A DNA stretch of 8,681 nucleotides, from assembly GCA_944331815.1 (NCBI GenBank), contig CALVIQ010000108.1, positions 1 through 8,681 on the forward strand, given 5' to 3'. The notes beneath the pieces are model-generated. The model did no database searches. It was not told the DNA's origin and saw only the letters and a program-made list of their open reading frames with translations. Source of the stretch: an uncultured Bacilli bacterium (lineage in GTDB: Bacteria; Bacillota_I; Bacilli_A; RF39; UBA660). The translations under genes and the position numbers were made by a program. Below, in pieces: positions 1-5,912 of this stretch; within the stretch, counting starts at the first letter, position 1; every line of letters begins with the position of its first letter.

Positions 1-650
1 CAATAAAACAAAAAAGTACTATTTGTATTTTTGATAATTATAGAAAAGCTATTATTAAATATGGCGGTATTCCTATTGTTATATTACCTCCTTTATTAAT
101 CGATTACTATAAAACTAGACCAAAAGACACTAACAAATTAAATAATGAAGATAAAGAATTATTAATAAAACAAATTAATTTATGTGATGGTATCATAATT
201 CCAGGTGGTTCAAAAAGATTTGAACATCATATTTTTATATGTGATTATTGTAATAAAAAGAAAATACCTTTATTAGGTATTTGTATGGGAATGCAGACTA
301 TGTGTAATTATAACAATAATAATATAAATATAGTTATTGAAAATAAATTTCATAATAGTAACAGTAATTATAAACATTTGGTAAATATTAAAAATGATTC
401 TAAATTATTCAATATATTAAAAGAGAATAAAATATTAGTAAATAGTTTTCATAATTATAAAGTATCTAATAGTGGTGATTATAAGGTTGTTGGAACTTGT
501 GATGATGTAATTGAAGCTGTTGAAAAAAAAGAAGACCTTTTTAATATTGGTCTACAGTGGCATCCTGAAAAAAATTATGATAAAGATTTAAATAGTAAAA
601 AAATATTTAAAGCATTTATTGATGCTGCTAAATTATACTATCACGAGTAA
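1..650 (+). CDS. Class-I glutamine-amidotransferase-like hydrolase (peptidase C26, PuuD-like), 5' end cut by window edge
   Basis: The reading frame is open from base 3 to the stop at 648-650 and gives 215 residues. The conserved family features run through all of it, so the ATG at 285 is an internal methionine just after the catalytic cysteine and not the start. In order I see an N-terminal NYRKAIIKYGGIPIVILPP block (about residues 13-31), CDGIIIPGG (about 63-71), the nucleophile elbow LGICMGMQ with Cys94, and QWHPE with His187 and Glu189, completing the Cys-His-Glu triad. Relatives hydrolyse gamma-glutamyl amides such as gamma-glutamyl-GABA; the substrate here cannot be told, because no putrescine or polyamine genes are visible. 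Perhaps 10-20 N-terminal residues are missing. The protein is unusually rich in asparagine (about 20 of the last 121 residues). Its 3' end overlaps the convergent yqeH by 23 bp. The family is certain, the substrate unknown. Confidence 0.88.
   Translation, partial: IKQKSTICIFDNYRKAIIKYGGIPIVILPPLLIDYYKTRPKDTNKLNNEDKELLIKQINLCDGIIIPGGSKRFEHHIFICDYCNKKKIPLLGICMGMQTMCNYNNNNINIVIENKFHNSNSNYKHLVNIKNDSKLFNILKENKILVNSFHNYKVSNSGDYKVVGTCDDVIEAVEKKEDLFNIGLQWHPEKNYDKDLNSKKIFKAFIDAAKLYYHE
596..626 (-). terminator. Possible weak terminator of yqeG-yqeH, inside the hydrolase gene
   Basis: Read on the - strand just past the yqeH stop, AGCAT (626-622) pairs with ATGCT (615-611) around a 6-base loop. It is followed by TTAAAT and then a run of Ts. 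The stem is only 5 bp, so this is a tentative call, but the position is right and no better candidate is visible nearby. Confidence 0.3.
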
Positions 651-1554
651 ATACTTTAACATTTTCTAAAGTGTATATATTTAATACACTTTTTTTATTT
701 GTTTTAATAAAACATAAGCCTTTTATTACAATATCATTTTTATTAACTTCAATAGTATGTTTTTTTAAATTAGTAGATATATTTTTATAATATCTTTTTA
801 TTTCTAAATTATTTGATATATAAAAAGTTAAATCAATATCACTGGCTTCAATTTGTAAATATGGATCTACAATTATAATTTGTGAACCTCTTATTTGATA
901 AGTTATCGGTTTAATTTCTTTTTTAGGTATTATTTTTTTTAATTCATTACCACTTACATAATTTACTATATCACCATCATCTAATAACCCAGGTGTATCA
1001 ATTAAAATAATATCATTTAATTTTATTTCAATTGTATTTAAAGTTGTGCTAGGAAGTGGACTAGTAGTTATTTCAGTTTCTAAATCAGAATAATTATATA
1101 TTAATTTATTAATCATAGTTGATTTACCAGCATTTGTATATCCAACTACATAAACATTATTAGTTTTTTTATACTTATTTATTTTTTCTAATAATTCATC
1201 AAAATTATAATTTTTATTACTACTAATAATTATTTTATCAATATAATCTATTTTATAGTCATAGCTATATAATTTATCTAAAGAGACACTTTTAGGTAAT
1301 ATATCTCTTTTTGTTAATACCAATAAAATATCATTTTTTAAATATTTTCTTATAATTGATAAATCACCAATATTAAATAGATCAACTACTAATAAAACTA
1401 AATCATTTGTTTTATTAATATTTTCTAAGATAGGAATAAAATCATTATTAGTTTTAGATACAACTTTATAATCATTATAATGTTTTATTCTAAAACATCT
1501 TTCACATAAATCGTTATTATCTATTAAAGAACCACAACCTTTACATTTATTCAT
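628..1554 (-). CDS. yqeH: YqeH, circularly permuted ribosome-biogenesis GTPase
   Basis: YqeH is a GTPase needed for assembly of the small ribosomal subunit in Bacillota. The N-terminus is a zinc finger with Cys4/Cys7 and Cys17/Cys20 (CKGC and CERC). The GTPase motifs come in permuted order: G4 TKRD (81-84), G5-like SSN (111-113), G1 P-loop GYTNAGKST (138-146), a threonine-rich G2 region (163-171), then G3 DTPG (186-189). A C-terminal domain follows with QIRGSQIIIVDPYLQIEASD (210-229). I start at the ATG at 1554, giving 308 residues: AAGGAAAG lies just upstream, while an earlier in-frame ATG at 1581 lies inside yqeG with no such site. The start overlaps the yqeG stop by 8 bp (ATGAATAA), so translation is probably coupled. 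At 308 residues it is clearly shorter than B. subtilis YqeH (about 366), and G4 has Thr where Asn is usual. The identification is firm. Confidence 0.93.
   Translation of the reverse strand: MNKCKGCGSLIDNNDLCERCFRIKHYNDYKVVSKTNNDFIPILENINKTNDLVLLVVDLFNIGDLSIIRKYLKNDILLVLTKRDILPKSVSLDKLYSYDYKIDYIDKIIISSNKNYNFDELLEKINKYKKTNNVYVVGYTNAGKSTMINKLIYNYSDLETEITTSPLPSTTLNTIEIKLNDIILIDTPGLLDDGDIVNYVSGNELKKIIPKKEIKPITYQIRGSQIIIVDPYLQIEASDIDLTFYISNNLEIKRYYKNISTNLKKHTIEVNKNDIVIKGLCFIKTNKKSVLNIYTLENVKVFTRDSII
668..700 (+). terminator. Rho-independent terminator of the C26 hydrolase gene, inside the 3' end of yqeH
   Basis: A 9-bp perfect stem, AAAGTGTAT (668-676) and ATACACTTT (684-692), has a 7-base loop and is followed by TTTTATTT on the + strand. 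It begins 18 bases after the hydrolase stop codon. On the opposite strand the hairpin is followed by AGAAAATG, with no T-tract, so it should stop only rightward transcription. It lies wholly within the coding sequence of the convergent yqeH gene. Confidence 0.75.
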
Positions 1555-2068
1555 AATACTTTCCTTTTGTAAATAAATCATTATCTCTTAATTTTTTTAA
1601 TATTTTTCTTTCAAAATAACGATTAATTCTAGTCATAAATCTTTCTTTAGTACCTATTGGATTTACTAAAATTGTTGTTATCCCTATACTATTACCACCT
1701 TTTATATCAGTTAATAATTGATCTCCTATACAAGCAACTGTTGCAACATTTAATTTATACTCTTCTAATATTTTATTATATTTAAATTTAAATGGTTTTA
1801 ATGCTCTAGCACAACAATCAACATCTAACTCATCTTTAAATGGTTTTACTCTTGTTTTAGGACTATTAGAAAAAATAATAACTTTAAATCCTTTAGTTTT
1901 TAAATCATCAAATAATTCTTTAACTTTTTTATTAGGCTTTTTCATAGTAATTGGAACTATTGTATTATCCAAATCAATTAATAAACACCTAATTCCTCTA
2001 TTATATAAAGTATCATAATTTATTGTATAAATACTTTTTTGATAAATATCTGGTATATATTTTTCCAT
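1547..2068 (-). CDS. yqeG: YqeG, HAD superfamily (subfamily IIIA) phosphatase
   Basis: This is a cytoplasmic HAD-type phosphohydrolase whose natural substrate is not established. The motifs are complete: motif I DLDNTIVP with nucleophile Asp32 and acid/base Asp34; motif II FSNSP with Ser67; a lysine in ALKP (Lys91) as the motif III candidate; and GDQLLTD with Asp116 and Asp121 for Mg2+ binding. The ATG at 2068 gives 173 residues, almost the length of B. subtilis YqeG (about 172). A TTG at 2077 would add three residues, but it directly abuts the AGGAG site and cannot be served by it. The gene is first in a two-gene operon with yqeH, overlapping it by 8 bp; this pairing is conserved in Bacillota and suggests a link to ribosome assembly. 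Here yqeH is followed by a convergent gene, so the aroE/yhbY/nadD genes that follow in Bacillus are absent at this spot. Confidence 0.93.
   Translation of the reverse strand: MEKYIPDIYQKSIYTINYDTLYNRGIRCLLIDLDNTIVPITMKKPNKKVKELFDDLKTKGFKVIIFSNSPKTRVKPFKDELDVDCCARALKPFKFKYNKILEEYKLNVATVACIGDQLLTDIKGGNSIGITTILVNPIGTKERFMTRINRYFERKILKKLRDNDLFTKGKYYE
1559..1566 (-). promoter_or_regulatory. Ribosome binding site that decides the yqeH start
   Basis: AAGGAAAG sits 4 bases before the ATG at 1554, within the last codons of yqeG. It supports the start at MNKCKGCG, directly at the zinc finger, over the upstream methionine at 1581. Confidence 0.65.
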
Positions 2069-2077
2069 ATCTAACAA

Positions 2078-2082
2078 CTCCT
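2078..2082 (-). promoter_or_regulatory. Ribosome binding site of yqeG
   Basis: AGGAG lies 9 bases before the ATG at 2068. The alternative TTG codon at 2077 begins immediately after this site, which rules it out as the start. Confidence 0.7.
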
Positions 2083-2089
2083 AGATACA

Positions 2090-2118
2090 ATTATATCAAA
2101 TATTTAATTATATTTAAA
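2090..2118 (-). promoter_or_regulatory. Promoter of yqeG-yqeH with extended -10
   Basis: On the - strand TGATATAAT (2098-2090) is a perfect extended -10 element (TG-N-TATAAT). TTTAAA at 2118-2113 is a 4-of-6 match to the -35 box at 17-bp spacing. The predicted transcription start, near 2083, falls right at the AGGAG site, so the leader would be very short. Confidence 0.55.
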
Positions 2119-2126
2119 TAAATTTA

Positions 2127-2156
2127 TTGTAAAAATTTGTTATTTTATAGCATACT
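2127..2156 (+). promoter_or_regulatory. Weak candidate promoter of the FkbM methyltransferase gene
   Basis: TTGTAA (2127-2132) and CATACT (2151-2156), 18 bp apart, each match 4 of 6 consensus bases. They sit just upstream of the ribosome binding site in the 106-bp divergent gap. In sequence this AT-rich such matches arise easily, so this is only a candidate. Confidence 0.25.
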
Positions 2157-2163
2157 TTTTTAT

Positions 2164-2169
2164 AGGTGA
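2164..2169 (+). promoter_or_regulatory. Ribosome binding site that decides the methyltransferase start
   Basis: AGGTGA is a good Shine-Dalgarno match and ends 5 bases before the TTG at 2175. The in-frame GTG at 2166 lies inside this same element and has no site of its own upstream, so TTG is the more likely start codon. Confidence 0.6.
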
Positions 2170-2174
2170 TTAAT

Positions 2175-3101
2175 TTGAATATAATTGATAAAAATTTTAA
2201 TGATTTAGTTGTAAAAATTAAAAATATGACTTTAGAGGAAATATTTATAAATATTAAAAATAGTTTTAATAAAGTTCACCCCGATACTCAAAAGTCAATA
2301 CAAAAATTTTTAAATGATTTTAAATATTGGGGAACATTAGATATAGAAAAAAATGATTATAATGAAATATATGAAAAAGCCAAATCATTTTATGAACATA
2401 TTGATGATTATATCTGGTTATACAATAATTTAAGAGATTATACTTCTAAAAAATTATTATATGCAATATTAAATAATTGGTATCAATATGATTTTATAAC
2501 TTTAAAAGAATGTATGAATAATACTTTTAAACATTATTTTGATTTAGATATAATACCTAATTGTAATAATCAAGTATTTGTCGATATTGGTTCATTTATT
2601 GGAGATACAACTCTAGATTATATAGAAACTTATAACAATTATAAAAGAATATATTGTTATGAAATAACTAATTATACAATGGCTACATTAAAAAATAATT
2701 TAAGCAAATATGAAAATATTATATATAAAAACAAAGCTGTTTCAAATGAAAACTCTATTATGTATTTAAAAAATAGTTTAGTAAATTCTTCAGCTAACCA
2801 AATAGATGATAATGGAGATATAGAAATTGAAACAGTTAATTTAGATAATGATATCTTAGAAAAAATAGATATGATTAAAATGGATATTGAAGGCAGTGAA
2901 TATAATGCTTTAATAGGCGCTAAAAATCATATTATAAATGATAATCCTATTTTATTAATTTCTGTATATCATAACAATGAAGATTTATGGAAATTGCCTA
3001 AATTAATTTATGAATATAATAATAATTATAATTTTTATTTAAGATTTTATGGTAACAATATATTTCCAACTGAAATAGTTTTATTTGCCTTACCAAAATA
3101 A
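2175..3101 (+). CDS. FkbM-family SAM-dependent methyltransferase
   Basis: This is a predicted O-methyltransferase of the FkbM family (Methyltransf_21), whose members methylate hydroxyls on secondary metabolites and cell-surface glycans. Residues 1 to about 125 are an asparagine- and lysine-rich, probably helical region of no clear identity. The Rossmann-type SAM domain follows: motif I VFVDIGSFIGD (about 134-144), an acidic residue ending strand 2 in CYEIT (Glu163), the family-defining KMDIEGSE (235-242), then SVYHNNEDLWKLP (263-275) and a C-terminal YLRFYG...TEIVLFA block. I start at TTG 2175 (308 residues) because AGGTGA lies 5 bases upstream; a GTG at 2166 would add three residues. The gene is divergent from yqeG and ends 10 bp from the convergent 108-residue gene. 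No glycosyltransferase is nearby, so its acceptor is unknown. There is no signal peptide or membrane segment, so it is cytoplasmic. Confidence 0.87.
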   Translation: MNIIDKNFNDLVVKIKNMTLEEIFINIKNSFNKVHPDTQKSIQKFLNDFKYWGTLDIEKNDYNEIYEKAKSFYEHIDDYIWLYNNLRDYTSKKLLYAILNNWYQYDFITLKECMNNTFKHYFDLDIIPNCNNQVFVDIGSFIGDTTLDYIETYNNYKRIYCYEITNYTMATLKNNLSKYENIIYKNKAVSNENSIMYLKNSLVNSSANQIDDNGDIEIETVNLDNDILEKIDMIKMDIEGSEYNALIGAKNHIINDNPILLISVYHNNEDLWKLPKLIYEYNNNYNFYLRFYGNNIFPTEIVLFALPK

Positions 3102-3117
3102 AAAAGATATTTTATCT
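3101..3117 (-). terminator. Small hairpin between convergent genes, terminator-like for the - strand gene
   Basis: AGATA (3105-3109) and TATCT (3113-3117) form a 5-bp stem. Read on the - strand it is followed by TTTTTATTTT, giving a weak intrinsic terminator for the 108-residue gene, whose stop codon lies in the hairpin. On the + strand only a short, interrupted T stretch follows, so a role for the methyltransferase gene is doubtful. Confidence 0.4.
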
Positions 3118-3438
3118 AATTTTAAATACCTTTTTTACAGTCAAATCAGAAAATTTTTCAGTTTTACTACCACTATCAATAAATTCAACAAACGATTTTA
3201 ATTCAAAATAATAATTTTTCACATTATCATCTTTATCAACAGAATTTAAATTAAATTTTAACAATGATTGTGCATATTCTTTTAGCATTTCTGGTGAAAA
3301 TAAACCACTATATACAAATTCTTTGAATATCATATAATACATCTTAAAATCTTCAGCACTTAAATCATGACTATCTATACATTTTTTTATTCTATTATAA
3401 TAAATATTTAATTCTGTTAAATTAATTTTACCTTTCAT
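3112..3438 (-). CDS. Protein of unknown function, 108 residues
   Basis: I do not recognise this protein. It is a small, soluble, charged polypeptide with no membrane segment, signal peptide, cysteine cluster or nucleotide-binding motif. The region from about 7 to 62 looks largely helical (runs such as YYNRIKKCIDSH and PEMLKEYAQSLLKF), and the C-terminus is basic (VKKVFKIR). The ATG at 3438 is well supported: GAGGTG lies 6 bases upstream, with an extended -10 promoter further up. That clean expression signal suggests a real gene. It follows the arc operon in the same direction but is separated from it by a strong terminator and has its own promoter, so it is probably a monocistronic unit unrelated to arginine catabolism. 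Confidence 0.7.
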   Translation of the reverse strand: MKGKINLTELNIYYNRIKKCIDSHDLSAEDFKMYYMIFKEFVYSGLFSPEMLKEYAQSLLKFNLNSVDKDDNVKNYYFELKSFVEFIDSGSKTEKFSDLTVKKVFKIR

Positions 3439-3459
3439 AACAACACCTCAATGAATTAT

Positions 3460-3468
3460 ATTATATCA
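3460..3468 (-). promoter_or_regulatory. Extended -10 promoter element of the 108-residue gene
   Basis: TGATATAAT on the - strand (3468-3460) is a perfect extended -10 and is the same nine bases as at yqeG. No good -35 box is visible at 16-18 bp; TTGTTT at 3490-3485 is too far (19 bp) and overlaps the arc terminator T-tract. GAGGTG follows at 3450-3445. Confidence 0.5.
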
Positions 3469-3483
3469 TATTTTAAAAAATTT

Positions 3484-3513
3484 AAAACAAAAAAAGAGAT
3501 GAATTTCATCTCT
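3484..3513 (-). terminator. Rho-independent terminator of the arc operon
   Basis: On the - strand AGAGATGA (3513-3506), a 3-base loop and TCATCTCT (3502-3495) form an 8-bp perfect stem followed by TTTTTTGTTTT. The last two bases of the arcD TAG stop codon (3514-3512) are the first two bases of the stem. Confidence 0.88.
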
Positions 3514-4969
3514 AAACAAACATCATTACTGTTGTTAAAATAACAATATTAACTATTGCAATTGTAAATACTATTTTAAGTGCAAACTTAACCCAAGTTG
3601 CATATTCTACTTTAGCTAAAGCAAGTCCTCCCATAATAGCACCACAAGTTGGAGTAATTAAATTAACTAATCCATTAGCTGCAACTAATGTCATAATAGT
3701 ACCTTCAACACTATATCCTAATTGATCTGCAACTGGACCAATAATTGGTGCTGATAAAGTTGCTAATCCTGAACTTGATGGAACTAAAACTGATAACAAA
3801 ATATGAACTACATAATTAAATGGAGCAAATATAATTACTGGAACATTTTTAAGTAGTTCTGCAGCATTATATATAATGTAATTATCTAAATATGTACTTT
3901 GCATTAACACTGAAGCACCACGTGCTATAGCAATTATTAAGATAACTCCTACCATATCATCAGCACCATCAATAAATGTATCAACAAATTGTTTTTCACC
4001 AGTTCTATTAACTAAACCAATGATAACTGACATAATTAAGAACCATAATGCTGATTCATAGAAATACCATTGTCCTAATGGCATACCTGTTAACCAGCCT
4101 GTAAATTTAGTGAATATATCAATACCAAATGATTCCCAAGGAATAAATCCTACAATCATAACTAAGAATGTTAAAGCAAATAACCATAAAGTAACTTTTT
4201 GCTTTCCTGATAATCTAACATTATCTAAATCTGTATTAGCATGTGCACCATATTCTTCTTCCATATTTCTTCTTTCTCTTAAAGATAAGAATGTAGAACC
4301 TTTTTTCTTAATTACTCTTTTAGCATAAGCCATAACAAAGATAATTGAAATTAATAATGTTGTAAGCCATAAAGCTACACCAATACCGATAATTAAACCC
4401 TGATTAACTACAACACCTTCTGGTAAAGCAGATACTGCAGCTCCTACTGCAAATGGGTTTACAGTTGAACCTAAAACACCAGAACCTGCTCCTAATAATA
4501 CAACAGCTGAAGCTACTAATGTATCCATTCCAGCCATAACCATTGTAGCAGATAATAATGCATAGAAACCTACAGTTTCTTCAAGCATACCATAAGTTGT
4601 ACCAGCAATTGAGAATATAAACATTAAAATTGGAATTAAAACTAATTCTTTACCTTTTAGTTTTTTTACTAAAACTTTAATACCTGTTTCTAATGCTTCT
4701 GTTCTTGCAATAGTAGCTAAGAAACCACCTAATATTAAAACAAATATACAAACATCAATTGCATTTTCAAATCCTAATATAGGAGATAATAATACATCTG
4801 GAAGTGTAGCTCCTACAACACCACTACCATTTACAATTTCTAGAGCGCCTTCAGCGTTAGTTACAAATTCAGCTTTAGGTAGAAAATGTGAAACAATTCC
4901 TAAAGCGAATATTAATATGAATATAATCGAAAAAGCAGTTAAAAACTCTTTTCTTTTCTTTTTGGCCAT
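3512..4969 (-). CDS. arcD: ArcD-type arginine/ornithine antiporter (YfcC / DcuC family)
   Basis: This is a polytopic inner-membrane transporter of 485 residues belonging to the YfcC/DcuC group (the basic amino acid antiporter ArcD family). It begins with a positive cluster (MAKKKRK) and a hydrophobic helix at about 9-30, and has roughly 10-13 hydrophobic spans, with a charged cytoplasmic-type loop at about 216-258. Family landmarks are GSTVNPFAVG (167-176), VPSSSGLATLSAPI (396-409) and NLITPTCGAIMGG (436-448); the two polar helix breaks (STVNP and ITPTCG) look like matching re-entrant loops from an internal duplication. As last gene of the operon, 1 bp after arcC with GGGAG upstream of its ATG, it most likely swaps external arginine for internal ornithine. 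YfcC proteins as a class have poorly defined substrates, so the arginine/ornithine role rests on context. Its codon use resembles that of the other arc genes. Confidence 0.88.
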   Translation of the reverse strand: MAKKKRKEFLTAFSIIFILIFALGIVSHFLPKAEFVTNAEGALEIVNGSGVVGATLPDVLLSPILGFENAIDVCIFVLILGGFLATIARTEALETGIKVLVKKLKGKELVLIPILMFIFSIAGTTYGMLEETVGFYALLSATMVMAGMDTLVASAVVLLGAGSGVLGSTVNPFAVGAAVSALPEGVVVNQGLIIGIGVALWLTTLLISIIFVMAYAKRVIKKKGSTFLSLRERRNMEEEYGAHANTDLDNVRLSGKQKVTLWLFALTFLVMIVGFIPWESFGIDIFTKFTGWLTGMPLGQWYFYESALWFLIMSVIIGLVNRTGEKQFVDTFIDGADDMVGVILIIAIARGASVLMQSTYLDNYIIYNAAELLKNVPVIIFAPFNYVVHILLSVLVPSSSGLATLSAPIIGPVADQLGYSVEGTIMTLVAANGLVNLITPTCGAIMGGLALAKVEYATWVKFALKIVFTIAIVNIVILTTVMMFV

Positions 4970-4970
4970 A

Positions 4971-5912
4971 TTATTCTCCCTTTCTTATAATAATTGTGCC
5001 TGTTCTTCCTAACAAAGCATCTTTTAACTTACTTAATGACGTAATAATTGCTTGTCCATCTTTTTTATGAGTAATATAATCTAAACATGCTTCAATCTTA
5101 GGAAGCATACTCCCTTTTTTAAATTCATCATTTTTCATATACTCTTTTGCTTGTTTTACTGTTAATAAATCTAATTTTTGTTCATTTTCCTTACCATAAT
5201 TTATACATACTTTTTCAACTGCAGTTAATATTAAAAATATATCAGCATTTAAATCAATAGCTAATTTTGCACTTGTCTTATCCTTATCAATAACAGCATC
5301 AATTCCTTGATAACCATTTTTTTTCTTAATAATTGGAATTCCGCCACCACCAGCAGCAATTACAATATTTCTTTTATCAACTAAATCTTTAATTACTTTA
5401 TTTTCGATTATTTTAACTGGATTTGGACTAGCTACTACTCTTCTATATCCACGCCCTGCATCCTCTTTAAATACATAACCTTTTTCTTTAGTAATTTGAT
5501 CTGCTTCTTCTTTTGTGTAGAAACTACCGATTGGTTTAGTCGGATTTTTAAATGCTTCATCCTTATCATCAACTAATACTTGAGTTATAATAGTTATACA
5601 ATTTTTACGCATATTTCTTTTTAACAATTCTTTTTGAATTGATTGTTGTAAATGATAACCAATATAACCTTGACTCATAGCACCACATTCAGCAAATGGC
5701 ATATCAGGAGTATTTGCTTCTTCATGAGATACTTCCATTGCCAAATTAATCATACCAACTTGTGGGCCATTACCATGAGTTATGACTACATCATATCCAT
5801 CTTCAATAACATCAACAATATTTTTAGCTGTTTTTTTTATTAATTCTAATTGTTCACTAGGGGTATTGCCTAATGCATTACCACCTAGTGCAATAACTAC
5901 TTTTCTTCTCAT
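4971..5912 (-). CDS. arcC: Carbamate kinase
   Basis: ArcC transfers phosphate from carbamoyl phosphate to ADP, yielding ATP, ammonia and CO2; this is the energy-gaining last step of the arginine deiminase pathway. The 313 residues match the usual length (about 310) of this amino acid kinase family enzyme. Motifs include VVIALGGNAL (5-14), THGNGPQVG (45-53), NPTKPIGSFY (123-132), RRVVASPNP (157-165), AAGGGGIP (176-183), GIDAVIDKDKTSAKLA (193-208) and KGSMLPKIEA (266-275). The ATG at 5912 overlaps the arcB stop in an ATGA arrangement. No Shine-Dalgarno sequence is visible upstream (TTTATATAA precedes the start), so translation is probably coupled to arcB. The stop lies 1 bp before arcD. Confidence 0.96.
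   Translation of the reverse strand: MRRKVVIALGGNALGNTPSEQLELIKKTAKNIVDVIEDGYDVVITHGNGPQVGMINLAMEVSHEEANTPDMPFAECGAMSQGYIGYHLQQSIQKELLKRNMRKNCITIITQVLVDDKDEAFKNPTKPIGSFYTKEEADQITKEKGYVFKEDAGRGYRRVVASPNPVKIIENKVIKDLVDKRNIVIAAGGGGIPIIKKKNGYQGIDAVIDKDKTSAKLAIDLNADIFLILTAVEKVCINYGKENEQKLDLLTVKQAKEYMKNDEFKKGSMLPKIEACLDYITHKKDGQAIITSLSKLKDALLGRTGTIIIRKGE

Noticed and set aside
285..650. C26 hydrolase starting at the ATG at 285
   Set aside because: The frame is open upstream to base 3 and encodes the conserved N-terminal motifs and the catalytic cysteine (codon 282-284). Starting at 285 would remove the active site.
2069..2174. Riboswitch, T-box or small RNA in the divergent gap
   Set aside because: The gap is only 106 bp, extremely AT-rich, and shows no stable hairpin or conserved core; promoters and ribosome binding sites account for it.
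4110..4328. Small + strand reading frame opposite arcD
   Set aside because: It is the antisense shadow of a well-supported membrane protein gene, and its product resembles no family I know.
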